Positions 17,594 through 25,304 of a stretch of 50,897 nucleotides of DNA are shown here, piece after piece (position 1 is the first letter of the stretch; every line of letters begins with the position of its first letter). The stretch is from the NCBI GenBank assembly GCA_937888715.1, contig CALARU010000301.1, positions 1 through 50,897 of the forward strand. The letters run 5' to 3'. The notes below the pieces were generated by a model. That model was not told the DNA's origin. It saw only the letters and a list, made by a program, of their open reading frames with translations, and searched no databases. This stretch comes from an uncultured Planctomycetaceae bacterium (GTDB lineage: Bacteria > Planctomycetota > Planctomycetia > Gemmatales > Gemmataceae). A program made the translations under genes and the position numbers.

Positions 17594-17884
17594 TCACGCA
17601 GGATTATTTGGGGGGGAAGGGGGTTTTCCTTTTCCGGACTTAATATAGGCTTCCCTGCCTTTTGCATAATTATCGGAATGCAATATTTCCAAATTTGCAG
17701 AGCCACTTTCGAGGCATTGTGCATGTATTTGCTTAAGGAAGGGGACACACCACCCGCAACCACTACCAGCGCCTGCGCATTCAGAAAGCATGCTGGCGAC
17801 TTTGGGTTTTTCGTGCCTTATGAAGCTTAAAATTTTCCTTTTGCTTACATGGAAGCAATAACAGACTTTAGCATCGATTTCCAT
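17594..17884 (-). CDS. BFD-like [2Fe-2S] ferredoxin domain protein
   Basis: A 96-aa protein with cysteines C8, C10, C43 and C46 in the CxC...CxxC arrangement of bacterioferritin-associated ferredoxin, which coordinates a [2Fe-2S] cluster. An extra C36 is present. Unlike typical BFD (about 65 aa), it has a C-terminal extension ending in a Lys/Pro-rich tail (KSGKGKPPSPP). The ribosome-binding site AAAGGAA precedes the ATG. BFD proteins release iron from bacterioferritin or serve as domains in reductases. No bacterioferritin is nearby. It lies 82 bases upstream of the DUF3500 gene on the same strand. Confidence 0.8.
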   Translation of the reverse strand: MEIDAKVCYCFHVSKRKILSFIRHEKPKVASMLSECAGAGSGCGWCVPFLKQIHAQCLESGSANLEILHSDNYAKGREAYIKSGKGKPPSPPNNPA

Positions 17885-18053
17885 CTGACGGTTCCTTTTA
17901 AACTGTTTCTTCTGTGTAATTTAACATGAATTGTGAAAATACCAAACATAGGATTGGGCAAATGCTATTGCAGGCAAGTTAAAACTTGTTATTTCAAAAA
18001 ATGATTGTGTGTAGATGTTGGGAAATGATGGTAATTATTTGTCAGGAATCTTA

Positions 18054-19166
18054 GTGAAAGATAGCTTCAAGAATTTGTTGAAAGTAGTTGCAATGTTGCT
18101 GATAAGCGCTTTTTTGTGCGTATCGTCAGTCTATTCTCAGCAGCCAATGCCGTTTCAACCATCGCCATTACAGCAAGCGGTACCGCCCCCGCCGCCACAG
18201 CCTCTTTTGGGCGCGCCTGTTCCTGTTCCTAATTCGGTTCCATCTGCCCCTGGGGTGCCCAGCGAGCCTGTTCGTTCGCCATTAGACCCAATGAATGTAG
18301 ATAGTTTGCCGCCAACTCTTTTTCCTCAAACCCCTGTATTGGTGGATAATCTTACAAGAGACAAAAGCATTTATGGCTCGGTAAAAGATGACCCTGCAAT
18401 ATTTATTAATGTGGATTTTGGTGGGGTATTGCCAAAGCTTACTAATCAGCTTCAATCTACCGTTACTTATCAGAATGGCCGTGTCGTAAATGTCAATCTT
18501 CCTTCTGCCCAATTGGATTGGGCATTTCAACCGCATTTAGAATTAGGTTATAGGTTGGCAGGAGAACAGGGCGGATTTGCAGTATCATGGCGCGGATTTT
18601 CTTCATCGGGAAGTTCAAGCGAACCAATCAATAAAATTCCTGCAACAGTAAATACAAATGTAAGTTTTAACATAGGCGACATAGATTATATTGCCCCGAT
18701 GTTTCAACCTTTTAACAAGTTTGATGTGTTCTTTAGGATTGGTGCCCGGATAGGTGGAATCTACTTTACAACGACTCAGGAAAACAACTTTGAAAACTTT
18801 TCGGAAACAAACTACATGTTTGGAGGGGGGCCGCATTTTGCGATTGAAACCCATAAGAGATTTGAAAAGATACCTGGGTTCTCGCACTTTGCTTCAGTTG
18901 ATGGAACAGTACTTATAGGGCAAACCAGCCAGAACTTTTCGGCAACACAAGGGCCATTTTCTGCAACCAGTAGCCAATTTGTAATCCAATCCATCCCTGC
19001 GGTAACTTTTCAAACAGGCTTTAGCTACACTCCAATCCGGGCATCGAACACCAAATTTTCAGTTGGTTATCAACTTGAGCAATGGTGGAACATTGCCAAT
19101 GTGAATGAATCCAAGGGTCAGTTAGGCGACAATGGTTATTTCCTACGGTGTCAGGTTGATTTCTAA
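18054..19166 (+). CDS. exported proline-rich, outer-membrane beta-barrel-like protein
   Basis: A 370-aa protein from a GTG at 18054, which has AGGA six bases upstream and opens into a signal peptide ending SVYSQQ. An ATG at 18015 in the same frame lacks a ribosome-binding site. A proline-rich linker (about 30-90, with runs of Pro) is followed by alternating hydrophobic/polar segments rich in aromatic residues and glycine (LELGYRLAGEQGGFAVSWRGF, FRIGARIGGIYF, FGGGPHFAIE). The C-terminus GYFLRCQVDF ends in Phe as barrel proteins do. This resembles the Lpg1974/porin-like barrel proteins of Planctomycetota. The cargo is unknown. Confidence 0.65.
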   Translation: MKDSFKNLLKVVAMLLISAFLCVSSVYSQQPMPFQPSPLQQAVPPPPPQPLLGAPVPVPNSVPSAPGVPSEPVRSPLDPMNVDSLPPTLFPQTPVLVDNLTRDKSIYGSVKDDPAIFINVDFGGVLPKLTNQLQSTVTYQNGRVVNVNLPSAQLDWAFQPHLELGYRLAGEQGGFAVSWRGFSSSGSSSEPINKIPATVNTNVSFNIGDIDYIAPMFQPFNKFDVFFRIGARIGGIYFTTTQENNFENFSETNYMFGGGPHFAIETHKRFEKIPGFSHFASVDGTVLIGQTSQNFSATQGPFSATSSQFVIQSIPAVTFQTGFSYTPIRASNTKFSVGYQLEQWWNIANVNESKGQLGDNGYFLRCQVDF

Positions 19167-19250
19167 ATTCTGGTTTTAATGCTTGCGTTCAATTCCTATA
19201 GGCCTATTTTATCAATTATTGTTACCCCACCCGAATCTTCGGATTAAAAC

Positions 19251-20246
19251 ATGAAATATCGATTGCTTGGAAATACTGGCATCAAAGTTAGTGAACTTTG
19301 CTTGGGAACTATGACTTTTGGCAAGCAAGCGGATGAGCGCACTTCGTTTGCAATCATAGACAAAGCTGTTAATGCGGGCGTTAATTTTATCGACACCGCA
19401 GATGTCTACCCGATTCCTCCCGATGAAAATACCTGGGGCGCAACCGAAGAAATCATAGGCAAATGGCTTAAAGGTAAAAGGAATCAGTTTGTTCTTGCCA
19501 CTAAATGCAAGCAGCGAGTGGGCACCTCGATCAATGATGAGGGGTTGTCTCGCAGGCATATCATGAATTCCGTTGAGGCCAGTTTGAAACGGCTTCAAAC
19601 CGATTGTTTTGATCTTTATCAAGCTCATGCGCCCGACCCCAACACGCCCTTGGAAGAAACTCTTCGTGCCTTTGATGATCTTTTGCAACAGGGGAAAGTG
19701 CAAGCTATTGGTTGTTCCAATTACCCCGCTTGGCAAATCGCCCTGGCATTGGGAATTAGTGATAAGCATGGTTGGTCACGCTGGGGCACGGTTCAACCTA
19801 GGTACAACATTCTTTATCGTGAAATCGAAGCCGAACTCCTTCCCCTTTGTCGAAACCAAAATTTGGGGGTCCTTTGCTATAATCCCTTGGCAGGTGGCAT
19901 GCTTACAGGTAAGTACAATTCGTTGGAAAGCCAGGATGCAGGCGCCCGCTTTACTCTCGGAAAAACAGGCGATCTTTATCGCGAGCGTTATTGGCATCAG
20001 GCCCATTTGGCAGAATCGAATCGATTAAGTGAGTTTTTTAACAAAAGAGGTAAATCGGTCATAACTGCTTCAATAGCTTGGGTTTTGTCGCAATCGGGAG
20101 TTACTTCTGCAATTTTAGGGGCATCGAGAGTAGATCAATTGGATTTAACCTTAAAAGCTGCCGATTTTACACTTGAAGAAGAAGAAAAGGCTTTTTGTAA
20201 CCTCGCATGGTATAATTTACCCAGACCAGCAACTCCTCCGGGCTAA
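19251..20246 (+). CDS. aldo/keto reductase
   Basis: A 331-aa NADP-dependent oxidoreductase of the AKR superfamily (YajO/Tas-like). The TIM-barrel catalytic tetrad is visible as Asp in FIDTADVYP, Tyr in the same segment, Lys in LATKCKQ and His in LYQAHAPDP. The C-terminal coenzyme-binding motif lies in the SAILGASRVDQLD region. The substrate is unknown. The start ATG is preceded by a small CCGAATCTTCGG inverted repeat that may partly hide the initiation region; there is no strong ribosome-binding site. It lies 84 bases after the outer-membrane-like gene. Confidence 0.92.
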   Translation: MKYRLLGNTGIKVSELCLGTMTFGKQADERTSFAIIDKAVNAGVNFIDTADVYPIPPDENTWGATEEIIGKWLKGKRNQFVLATKCKQRVGTSINDEGLSRRHIMNSVEASLKRLQTDCFDLYQAHAPDPNTPLEETLRAFDDLLQQGKVQAIGCSNYPAWQIALALGISDKHGWSRWGTVQPRYNILYREIEAELLPLCRNQNLGVLCYNPLAGGMLTGKYNSLESQDAGARFTLGKTGDLYRERYWHQAHLAESNRLSEFFNKRGKSVITASIAWVLSQSGVTSAILGASRVDQLDLTLKAADFTLEEEEKAFCNLAWYNLPRPATPPG

Positions 20247-20375
20247 AAAAGTAAAGTTAGTACTTGAAGATATTCTTGTTTCAAGGGATACTAAAGATGT
20301 GATTCTTGGCTGCAACTGTTTTTGCCTCACGCCGACTGATTTTTCTCAATCCACTGTTTTTATGGAGATCGAATA

Positions 20376-21836
20376 ATGTTAGTAATTCCATCTAGGCCCG
20401 GTAAAGATACTTGTGATGGGATAACAAGAAGAGAAATTCTCCGTGTTGGTGGTAGTGCAACCCTTGGCATTAGCCTTGCAGATATTTTTAGTTTGCAGAA
20501 GGCAAGTGCTGCAAGCAATCAATCTGGTGGTCCTGGATTTGGTAAAGCAAAAAGTGTGATTCTTGTTTACTTGCAAGGTGGCCCTAGTCATCTCGACCTT
20601 TGGGACCCTAAAGAAAATGTTCCTGATAATGTGCGAAGCGTTTTCAAAGCTATCGACACTAAAATTCCAGGCGTAAAGTATACCGAGTTACTACCCAAGC
20701 TGGCACAAGTGAATGATAAATTCACCATGATCCGCTCCATGAGCTATACGCCAGTTGGTCTGTTTAATCATACCGCTGCAATTTATCAAATGTTAACAGG
20801 CTACACAGCAGACAAGGTCAGCCCTTCAGGCCAATTGGAACCGCCAACCCCAAAAGATTTTCCGAATGTTGGCTCTAATGTTGTAAGAATCAAGCCTCCT
20901 GTAAAGCCCATGCTACCGTTTGTAATGCTTCCTAGACCATTGCAAGAAAGCAATGTTGTAGGCAAGGGAGGTACCGCTGGTTTTCTTGGCCGAGCCTATG
21001 ATCCCTACCTGCTTTATCCCGCAGGCGACGACATGGACATGACCAAGATGGACCGCATTAAAATTGATGATTTAAAACTGCGCGAAGAAACTAGCGCCCA
21101 AAGGCTTGGACGCAGGGCTAGCCTTCGTGAATCAATCAACAAGGGATTGCCCGCTTTGGAAGAGGCAACTTCCAAGTATGCACTTGATGATTATTATGGT
21201 AGAGCACTCAGCTTGGTTATTTCTGGAAATGCGAGAAAAGCTTTTGAACTTGCTCAAGAACCAAAAGCCCTGCGCGAACGCTATGGTATGAACACCTTTG
21301 GCCAAAGCTGTTTATTGGCTCGCAGGTTGATTGAAGCTGGTACTAAATTTGTTGAAATCAACTGGCCCAAAGTAGCAAACTCCGACAATCATTCTTGGGA
21401 TGTACATGTTGGACTTTCCAAGCGCATGAAAGATCAATCTGCACCAATGCTTGATTCTGGCCTTACTACTCTCATCGCAGATCTGGATGAAAGAGGTTTG
21501 CTCGCTGAAACCCTAGTAATTGCTGTGGGTGAGTTTGGTAGAAGCCCCCAAAGAGGTGTTTCGACTTCTGGAAATCAAAATAATGATGATGGCCGCGATC
21601 ACTGGCCCTACTGCTACACTGCAGTGGTTGCAGGAGCGGGTGTTAAGCGTGGTTTGGTATATGGCAAGTCTGACAAGACTGCCTCTGCCCCAGTCGATAA
21701 CCCTGTTCATCCACGCGAATTGTTGGCTACCCTGTACCATAGTGTTGGTATTGATCCAGGCACTATAGTCTATAATCACTTGAATCAGCCCAGAGAACTT
21801 GTTCAAGGTGACCCTGTTACAGGGATACTTTCGTAG
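20376..21836 (+). CDS. Tat-exported DUF1501 family protein
   Basis: A 486-aa protein related to the alkaline phosphatase/sulfatase fold. A twin-arginine signal ([12 protein letters not shown] at 18-19) is followed by [13 protein letters not shown], the hallmark DUF1501 segment, and by the C-terminal [10 protein letters not shown] and [10 protein letters not shown] motifs that would build the metal site. DUF1501 genes are abundant in Planctomycetota and usually sit next to a DUF1549/DUF1553 cytochrome gene, but no such partner is present here. GGAG lies 8 bases before the ATG. A 129-base spacer to the preceding gene shows nothing I can support. Confidence 0.9.
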   Translation: MLVIPSRPGKDTCDGITRREILRVGGSATLGISLADIFSLQKASAASNQSGGPGFGKAKSVILVYLQGGPSHLDLWDPKENVPDNVRSVFKAIDTKIPGVKYTELLPKLAQVNDKFTMIRSMSYTPVGLFNHTAAIYQMLTGYTADKVSPSGQLEPPTPKDFPNVGSNVVRIKPPVKPMLPFVMLPRPLQESNVVGKGGTAGFLGRAYDPYLLYPAGDDMDMTKMDRIKIDDLKLREETSAQRLGRRASLRESINKGLPALEEATSKYALDDYYGRALSLVISGNARKAFELAQEPKALRERYGMNTFGQSCLLARRLIEAGTKFVEINWPKVANSDNHSWDVHVGLSKRMKDQSAPMLDSGLTTLIADLDERGLLAETLVIAVGEFGRSPQRGVSTSGNQNNDDGRDHWPYCYTAVVAGAGVKRGLVYGKSDKTASAPVDNPVHPRELLATLYHSVGIDPGTIVYNHLNQPRELVQGDPVTGILS

Positions 21837-21842
21837 TATAAT
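21837..21842 (+). promoter_or_regulatory. possible -10 element TATAAT after DUF1501
   Basis: A perfect TATAAT begins on the base after the DUF1501 stop codon. No convincing -35 is present 16-18 bases upstream. If used, transcription would begin near 21849 and pass through the hairpin at 21860-21885 into the gene at 21907. It is otherwise hard to see where that gene gets its own promoter. Confidence 0.25.
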
Positions 21843-21859
21843 TAAAATAGTTGGTATTT

Positions 21860-21894
21860 CGACCGGCTCATTATTGCGCCGGTCGTTTTCTTTT
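21860..21894 (+). terminator. rho-independent terminator-like hairpin between DUF1501 and the next gene
   Basis: A perfect 8-bp stem, CGACCGGC (21860-21867) with GCCGGTCG (21878-21885), closes a 10-base loop and is followed by TTTTCTTTT. It lies 24 bases after the DUF1501 stop and would end that transcript. Only 12 bases separate the T-run from the next start codon, so it could also act as a leader attenuator for that gene. Confidence 0.75.
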
Positions 21895-21906
21895 AAAAGG
21901 CCCCTC

Positions 21907-22815
21907 ATGGATCGTTCCCCTAAACAAAGATGCGAATGGCTTGAGCAGCAATTGCAAGTTTCTTTTCCCGAAGAGATACTTTTGTTCTGGGAATTTGCAA
22001 AATCGCTCCGTCCCTTAGAGCCACTAAGTGCGCTCGAAGATTCATTGGGGATTTATCTTGTAGGCGCTTTTGAAATTCTCTCTGGGAAATTCGATACCTA
22101 CTCAGGCGAGATCCCGATTTCACTTCATTGGAGATATGGCCTCGACCCACCAGAGTTTTTTACGCTGTTGGCACGAGGAGAAGACCGCTGGCATGCAGGT
22201 TATTATATCGATGCTCCTGCGGGTAAAAGTTATTGCGTCACTTCTTATTCTGCAAATGATGGTTTGCAGTTTAATTTTGATGGCAGGAGCTTGTTTTCTG
22301 CTGTTGAAAGATATCTGGATGATAAGGAATTGATCAATGATGAAGATGATGTCGTACTGACAGGGGCGGAGTTGGTAGAAAGTAAAAAAGCATGCGATAA
22401 AGTGCGAAAAGCTTTGCTGAAGTATCAACCATTAGCGAAAAAAATCCAAGTAGGCAAACGTAATGTTGTAGAAAAAACAATTGATGGTGTTGGGGTGGTC
22501 GCTGCTAAAAATGCAGTGGGTGAAATTGATAAGTCTATCAAGAAGAAAATACCTTACATGGTTTGGTCTGATACGGATTACGAGAAAGTTATGCAGGAAG
22601 CTGTTCGATTGCAGGCGTTGGGGAAAGCTGCAACCGCTTTGAAGCTTGCAAAAGATTTATGGCAGGTGGGCGATGAACATCGAATGCGGAAAGCTGCATC
22701 AGTGATGGTTGAGGCATATAAAAAATTAGCCAGGCTTCCCTTTGATAAAATCTTGGGGGAACACCTGGCTTATTTAAATCGTGAATGGTTGGACATCCTA
22801 GATGCCAGCAGTTGA
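21907..22815 (+). CDS. uncharacterised protein, SUKH/'ADP-ribosylation family'-like N-terminus
   Basis: A 302-aa cytosolic protein without signal peptide. The ATG at 21907 follows AAGG and is preferred over an upstream in-frame start within DUF1501. The N-terminal part (about 1-150) has LPEEILLFWEFA-like and HWRYGLDPPEFFTLLARGED segments followed by HAGYYID. From memory this resembles proteins labelled SMI1/KNR4-like or 'ADP-ribosylation family' in databases, but no ADP-ribosyltransferase active site is evident, so I do not assign a function. The C-terminal half is helical and Lys-rich. It starts immediately after the terminator-like hairpin and is convergent with the FKBP gene. Confidence 0.6.
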   Translation: MDRSPKQRCEWLEQQLQVSFPEEILLFWEFAKSLRPLEPLSALEDSLGIYLVGAFEILSGKFDTYSGEIPISLHWRYGLDPPEFFTLLARGEDRWHAGYYIDAPAGKSYCVTSYSANDGLQFNFDGRSLFSAVERYLDDKELINDEDDVVLTGAELVESKKACDKVRKALLKYQPLAKKIQVGKRNVVEKTIDGVGVVAAKNAVGEIDKSIKKKIPYMVWSDTDYEKVMQEAVRLQALGKAATALKLAKDLWQVGDEHRMRKAASVMVEAYKKLARLPFDKILGEHLAYLNREWLDILDASS

Positions 22816-22817
22816 AA

Positions 22818-23255
22818 CTAATTGATCTTTAAAAGTTCAACTTCAAAAATCAGGTCCGCATTTGGAGGAATAACCCCGCCTGCACCGCGTGCGCCATAAC
22901 CAAGATCAGGGGGAATGGTAAGTTTGCGTTTTTCGCCAATTTTCATGCCTGCAACGCCTTCGTCCCAACCCTTAATTACCATTCCAGCACCCAAACCGAA
23001 TACAAATGGGTCGCCACGATCAACGCTACTGTCAAACTTTTTACCATTGCTCTTCAACCAACCTGTGTAATGAACGGTTACTTTTTTTCCAGCCTTGGCT
23101 TCGTCGCCAGTGCCTTCTTTAAGTACTTCATATTCCAAACCAGAAGCAGTTTTCATTGTCTTTCCTTTTTTTGTTTCCTGAGCGAAGCCATTGCTCAATG
23201 TTGTAAGGGCTAAGAGTACCACAAGAGCAGCCATGCTCTGAGTTCGAAGAATCAT
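22818..23255 (-). CDS. exported FKBP-type peptidyl-prolyl cis-trans isomerase
   Basis: A 145-aa protein with a signal peptide (1-25, ending GFAQ) and one complete FKBP domain: VTVHYTGWL, FDSSVDRGDPFVFGLG, VIKGWDEGVAGMKIGEKRKLTIPPDLGYG and the terminal LIFEVELL strand. It catalyses proline isomerisation in folding periplasmic proteins. The active-site aromatic and Asp residues of FKBP12-like enzymes are all in place. AAGGA precedes the ATG. It is a single-gene unit with its stop 2 bases from the facing gene. Confidence 0.95.
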   Translation of the reverse strand: MILRTQSMAALVVLLALTTLSNGFAQETKKGKTMKTASGLEYEVLKEGTGDEAKAGKKVTVHYTGWLKSNGKKFDSSVDRGDPFVFGLGAGMVIKGWDEGVAGMKIGEKRKLTIPPDLGYGARGAGGVIPPNADLIFEVELLKIN

Positions 23256-23340
23256 GATTTTTCCTTTCTAGAAAAAGTAATGCCAAATGGCTAATAAAAT
23301 ATATTTAACAGGAGTTAGGATTTGGGCCAAGAGGAAAGTA

Positions 23341-24117
23341 TTAACCTACCTTAAAAAAGTAGTAAGAGGCCAGTAGGTAGCCAATGGAGATAATCAGAAC
23401 TCTGAGCATTTTTCTGGGTATTTTTTGGCTAAAGGTGCCGCCCAGATATCCTCCAATGATCGAGAAAAAAGCCATTCCCCCTGCGAATTTCCAGTCCATG
23501 GGGGCATCAATGCAAAAAACGATGGCAGCCACGCAATTGATGGTGAATGCCAGTACATTTTTTAGGCCGTTTACCCGGAAAATATCTGGAATACCCATGA
23601 AGGAAAGAGATGCAATCATGAGGATTCCAATGCCCGCCCCAAAATATCCACCATATATTGCAACTAAAAATTGAAATAGAACCAATCCCAGCACGGAGTA
23701 TAAACTCTTCGAGGGATCTCCTTCCCCTTCAATTTCTGAAGTTTTTGGCTTGGAAATCAGGGGCTGAACTAAGAACAAGGTTGATGCTAACACAAGTAGC
23801 CAAGGTACCAACAATCGGAAGTGCTGCGGAAATCTGGTGACCATCAAGGCGCCCAGTATGCCTCCTACGATGCTGGGGGGGATTAGAATCAGCAGCCAAG
23901 TTTTAATGCCTTTTAGGTGTGCTCTGCTTCCCCAAGCGCCTGCAAGTGAACCAGGGAAAAGCCCGACCGTGCTCGTGGTATTTGCCATTACTTCGGTACC
24001 AAGTGAGTACACAAGTGCGGGGAAAGTAAGCAAAGTACCTCCGCCCGCAATTGAATTAACAAACCCAGCAGCAAGGGCTGCAAGTGCACAAATCAAATAT
24101 TCAACCCAGTATTCCAA
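23341..24117 (-). CDS. TauE/SafE family membrane permease
   Basis: A 258-aa integral membrane protein with about eight hydrophobic segments and the duplicated family motif (ALAAGFVNSIAGGGTLLTFPAL near the N-terminus, AIYGGYFGAGIGILM in the second half). The family exports or imports sulfite, sulfonates or other small organic anions. The start is a TTG at 24117 with GGTGAG upstream, as no ATG precedes the first membrane helix. It lies 17 bases after the MDR dehydrogenase gene and is probably co-transcribed with it. The substrate is unknown. Confidence 0.88.
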   Translation of the reverse strand: MEYWVEYLICALAALAAGFVNSIAGGGTLLTFPALVYSLGTEVMANTTSTVGLFPGSLAGAWGSRAHLKGIKTWLLILIPPSIVGGILGALMVTRFPQHFRLLVPWLLVLASTLFLVQPLISKPKTSEIEGEGDPSKSLYSVLGLVLFQFLVAIYGGYFGAGIGILMIASLSFMGIPDIFRVNGLKNVLAFTINCVAAIVFCIDAPMDWKFAGGMAFFSIIGGYLGGTFSQKIPRKMLRVLIISIGYLLASYYFFKVG

Positions 24118-24134
24118 GTCTCACCCGTTCTTGT

Positions 24135-25163
24135 TTATGATTCCCAATGAACTGTGACGCCAAGATATTCATCTTTGTTTTTCAAGAGCCCATCGTAAGC
24201 CATCGTAAGCTCAGTGGGTTTGATTTTGTGGGTGATAAGCCCATTTAGATTTAATCTGCCGTTTGCTAATGATGCCAGCAGCCAATTTTGTGCCTTGTGA
24301 ATGTTCCAATTCCCATTCAGGCGAATATGTGCTGGTTCAAACAGCATATTGCCATGCGCCCCGCAAACTTCAATGTAGCGGCGATGAAGGTCATCATAAA
24401 AGTTGACATCGGTGGCTTTGCCTCTGGGGCTTCCTACCACGATGACTTGGCCTGCATCGCAAGCGAGAGACATTGCTTGAGGAACAGCATCTGGAATACC
24501 GGTGGCATCAACGACAATTTCCGCACCTGGGCCGAGTATTTTTCGAAGTTGTTCTTTGATTGGGCCGTTGGCAGGGTCAATGACGGCATCAGCGCCAGCT
24601 GCAAGAGCTGCTTTACGCCTCATGGGAACTGCATCGATACCAATCACAGGGTTAGCCCCCGCAGCCATCAAGCAGCGCAGTGAAAATTGCCCAATAATAC
24701 CAAGGCCTAAAACCGCAGCACTTCTGCCGAGAGTAAGCCCAGCACGAATGGAAGCGCCCATGCCGTACCTCGAAATACAAGCCACAGCGGCTTTTTCGAA
24801 GTCGAGATTCTCAGGCAGTTTCCACCACTTGCCCCGTTCATGGGTGGTGCTTAGAAGTTCATGGGAAGCATGATTGCCGGGAAAACTAACCCGGTCACCT
24901 TCTTTTAAACCTGTAATATTTTTGCCTACTTTTAAAATGACGCCTGCAGCGGAATAACCCGGTCTGAAGGGGAACTTCCAATCAGGCATGCTGGGGTCTT
25001 TAAGCCATTGATGGGAACCGGTGTAAACAGCCAGTTCAGTTCCCGCGCTGATTGCAGAAACCTTGGTTTCAACAAGGAATTGGTCTGGGGCAGGATCGGG
25101 AATTTCGACTTCCCGAAGGCCAGTTTTGTGTGGTTCAAGAATAACTGCTTGAATAGCTTTCAT
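24135..25163 (-). CDS. MDR-superfamily (alcohol dehydrogenase-like) oxidoreductase, zinc ligands missing
   Basis: A 342-aa medium-chain dehydrogenase/reductase. The N-terminal GroES-like domain has GVILKVGKNITGLKEGDRV, and the Rossmann domain has the GLGIIGQ nucleotide-binding loop (about residue 155). The usual catalytic zinc Cys and His/Glu ligands (CGTD, GHE) are replaced by SAGTE and GYSAAG, so this is probably a zinc-free member. Related proteins modify sugars or cyclic alcohols. A tandem CATCGTAAGC pair occurs in the coding sequence near 24186-24206. It is followed directly by the TauE permease. Confidence 0.82.
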   Translation of the reverse strand: MKAIQAVILEPHKTGLREVEIPDPAPDQFLVETKVSAISAGTELAVYTGSHQWLKDPSMPDWKFPFRPGYSAAGVILKVGKNITGLKEGDRVSFPGNHASHELLSTTHERGKWWKLPENLDFEKAAVACISRYGMGASIRAGLTLGRSAAVLGLGIIGQFSLRCLMAAGANPVIGIDAVPMRRKAALAAGADAVIDPANGPIKEQLRKILGPGAEIVVDATGIPDAVPQAMSLACDAGQVIVVGSPRGKATDVNFYDDLHRRYIEVCGAHGNMLFEPAHIRLNGNWNIHKAQNWLLASLANGRLNLNGLITHKIKPTELTMAYDGLLKNKDEYLGVTVHWES

Positions 25164-25259
25164 GTTTTGTTCCTTTCAAAAAACAGTATGAAAAGATCCT
25201 AGGGATAAAACGGTTCCGTGTCATGTCAATTCTTCCCCCAACTTTCTCTCAAAGATTCC

Positions 25260-25265
25260 TATAAT
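25260..25265 (+). promoter_or_regulatory. -10 element TATAAT upstream of the PurS-PurL gene
   Basis: A perfect TATAAT lies 39 bases before the chosen ATG at 25305. There is no good -35 at the expected distance and no extended -10 TG. It lies in the divergent spacer with the MDR gene. Its position and sequence fit a purine gene promoter; no PurR-like operator is recognised. Confidence 0.4.
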
Positions 25266-25304
25266 ATAGTTTGGAAGAGAGCATGCTTAATCAGGAACAA
25301 ATTC

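Noticed and set aside
17512-17763. N-terminal extension of the DUF3500 frame to 17763
   Set aside because: The extension overlaps the end of the BFD-like gene in another frame and lies before a clear Tat signal with a GGAG-supported ATG at 17511.
19198-19207. Palindrome ATAGGCCTAT followed by TTT before the aldo/keto reductase
   Set aside because: Too short to be a terminator stem with a loop and no regulator is known; could be chance.
24186-24206. Tandem CATCGTAAGC pair
   Set aside because: Two copies of a ten-base unit within a conserved coding region of the MDR gene; only a short duplication consistent with the protein sequence, not a repeat array.
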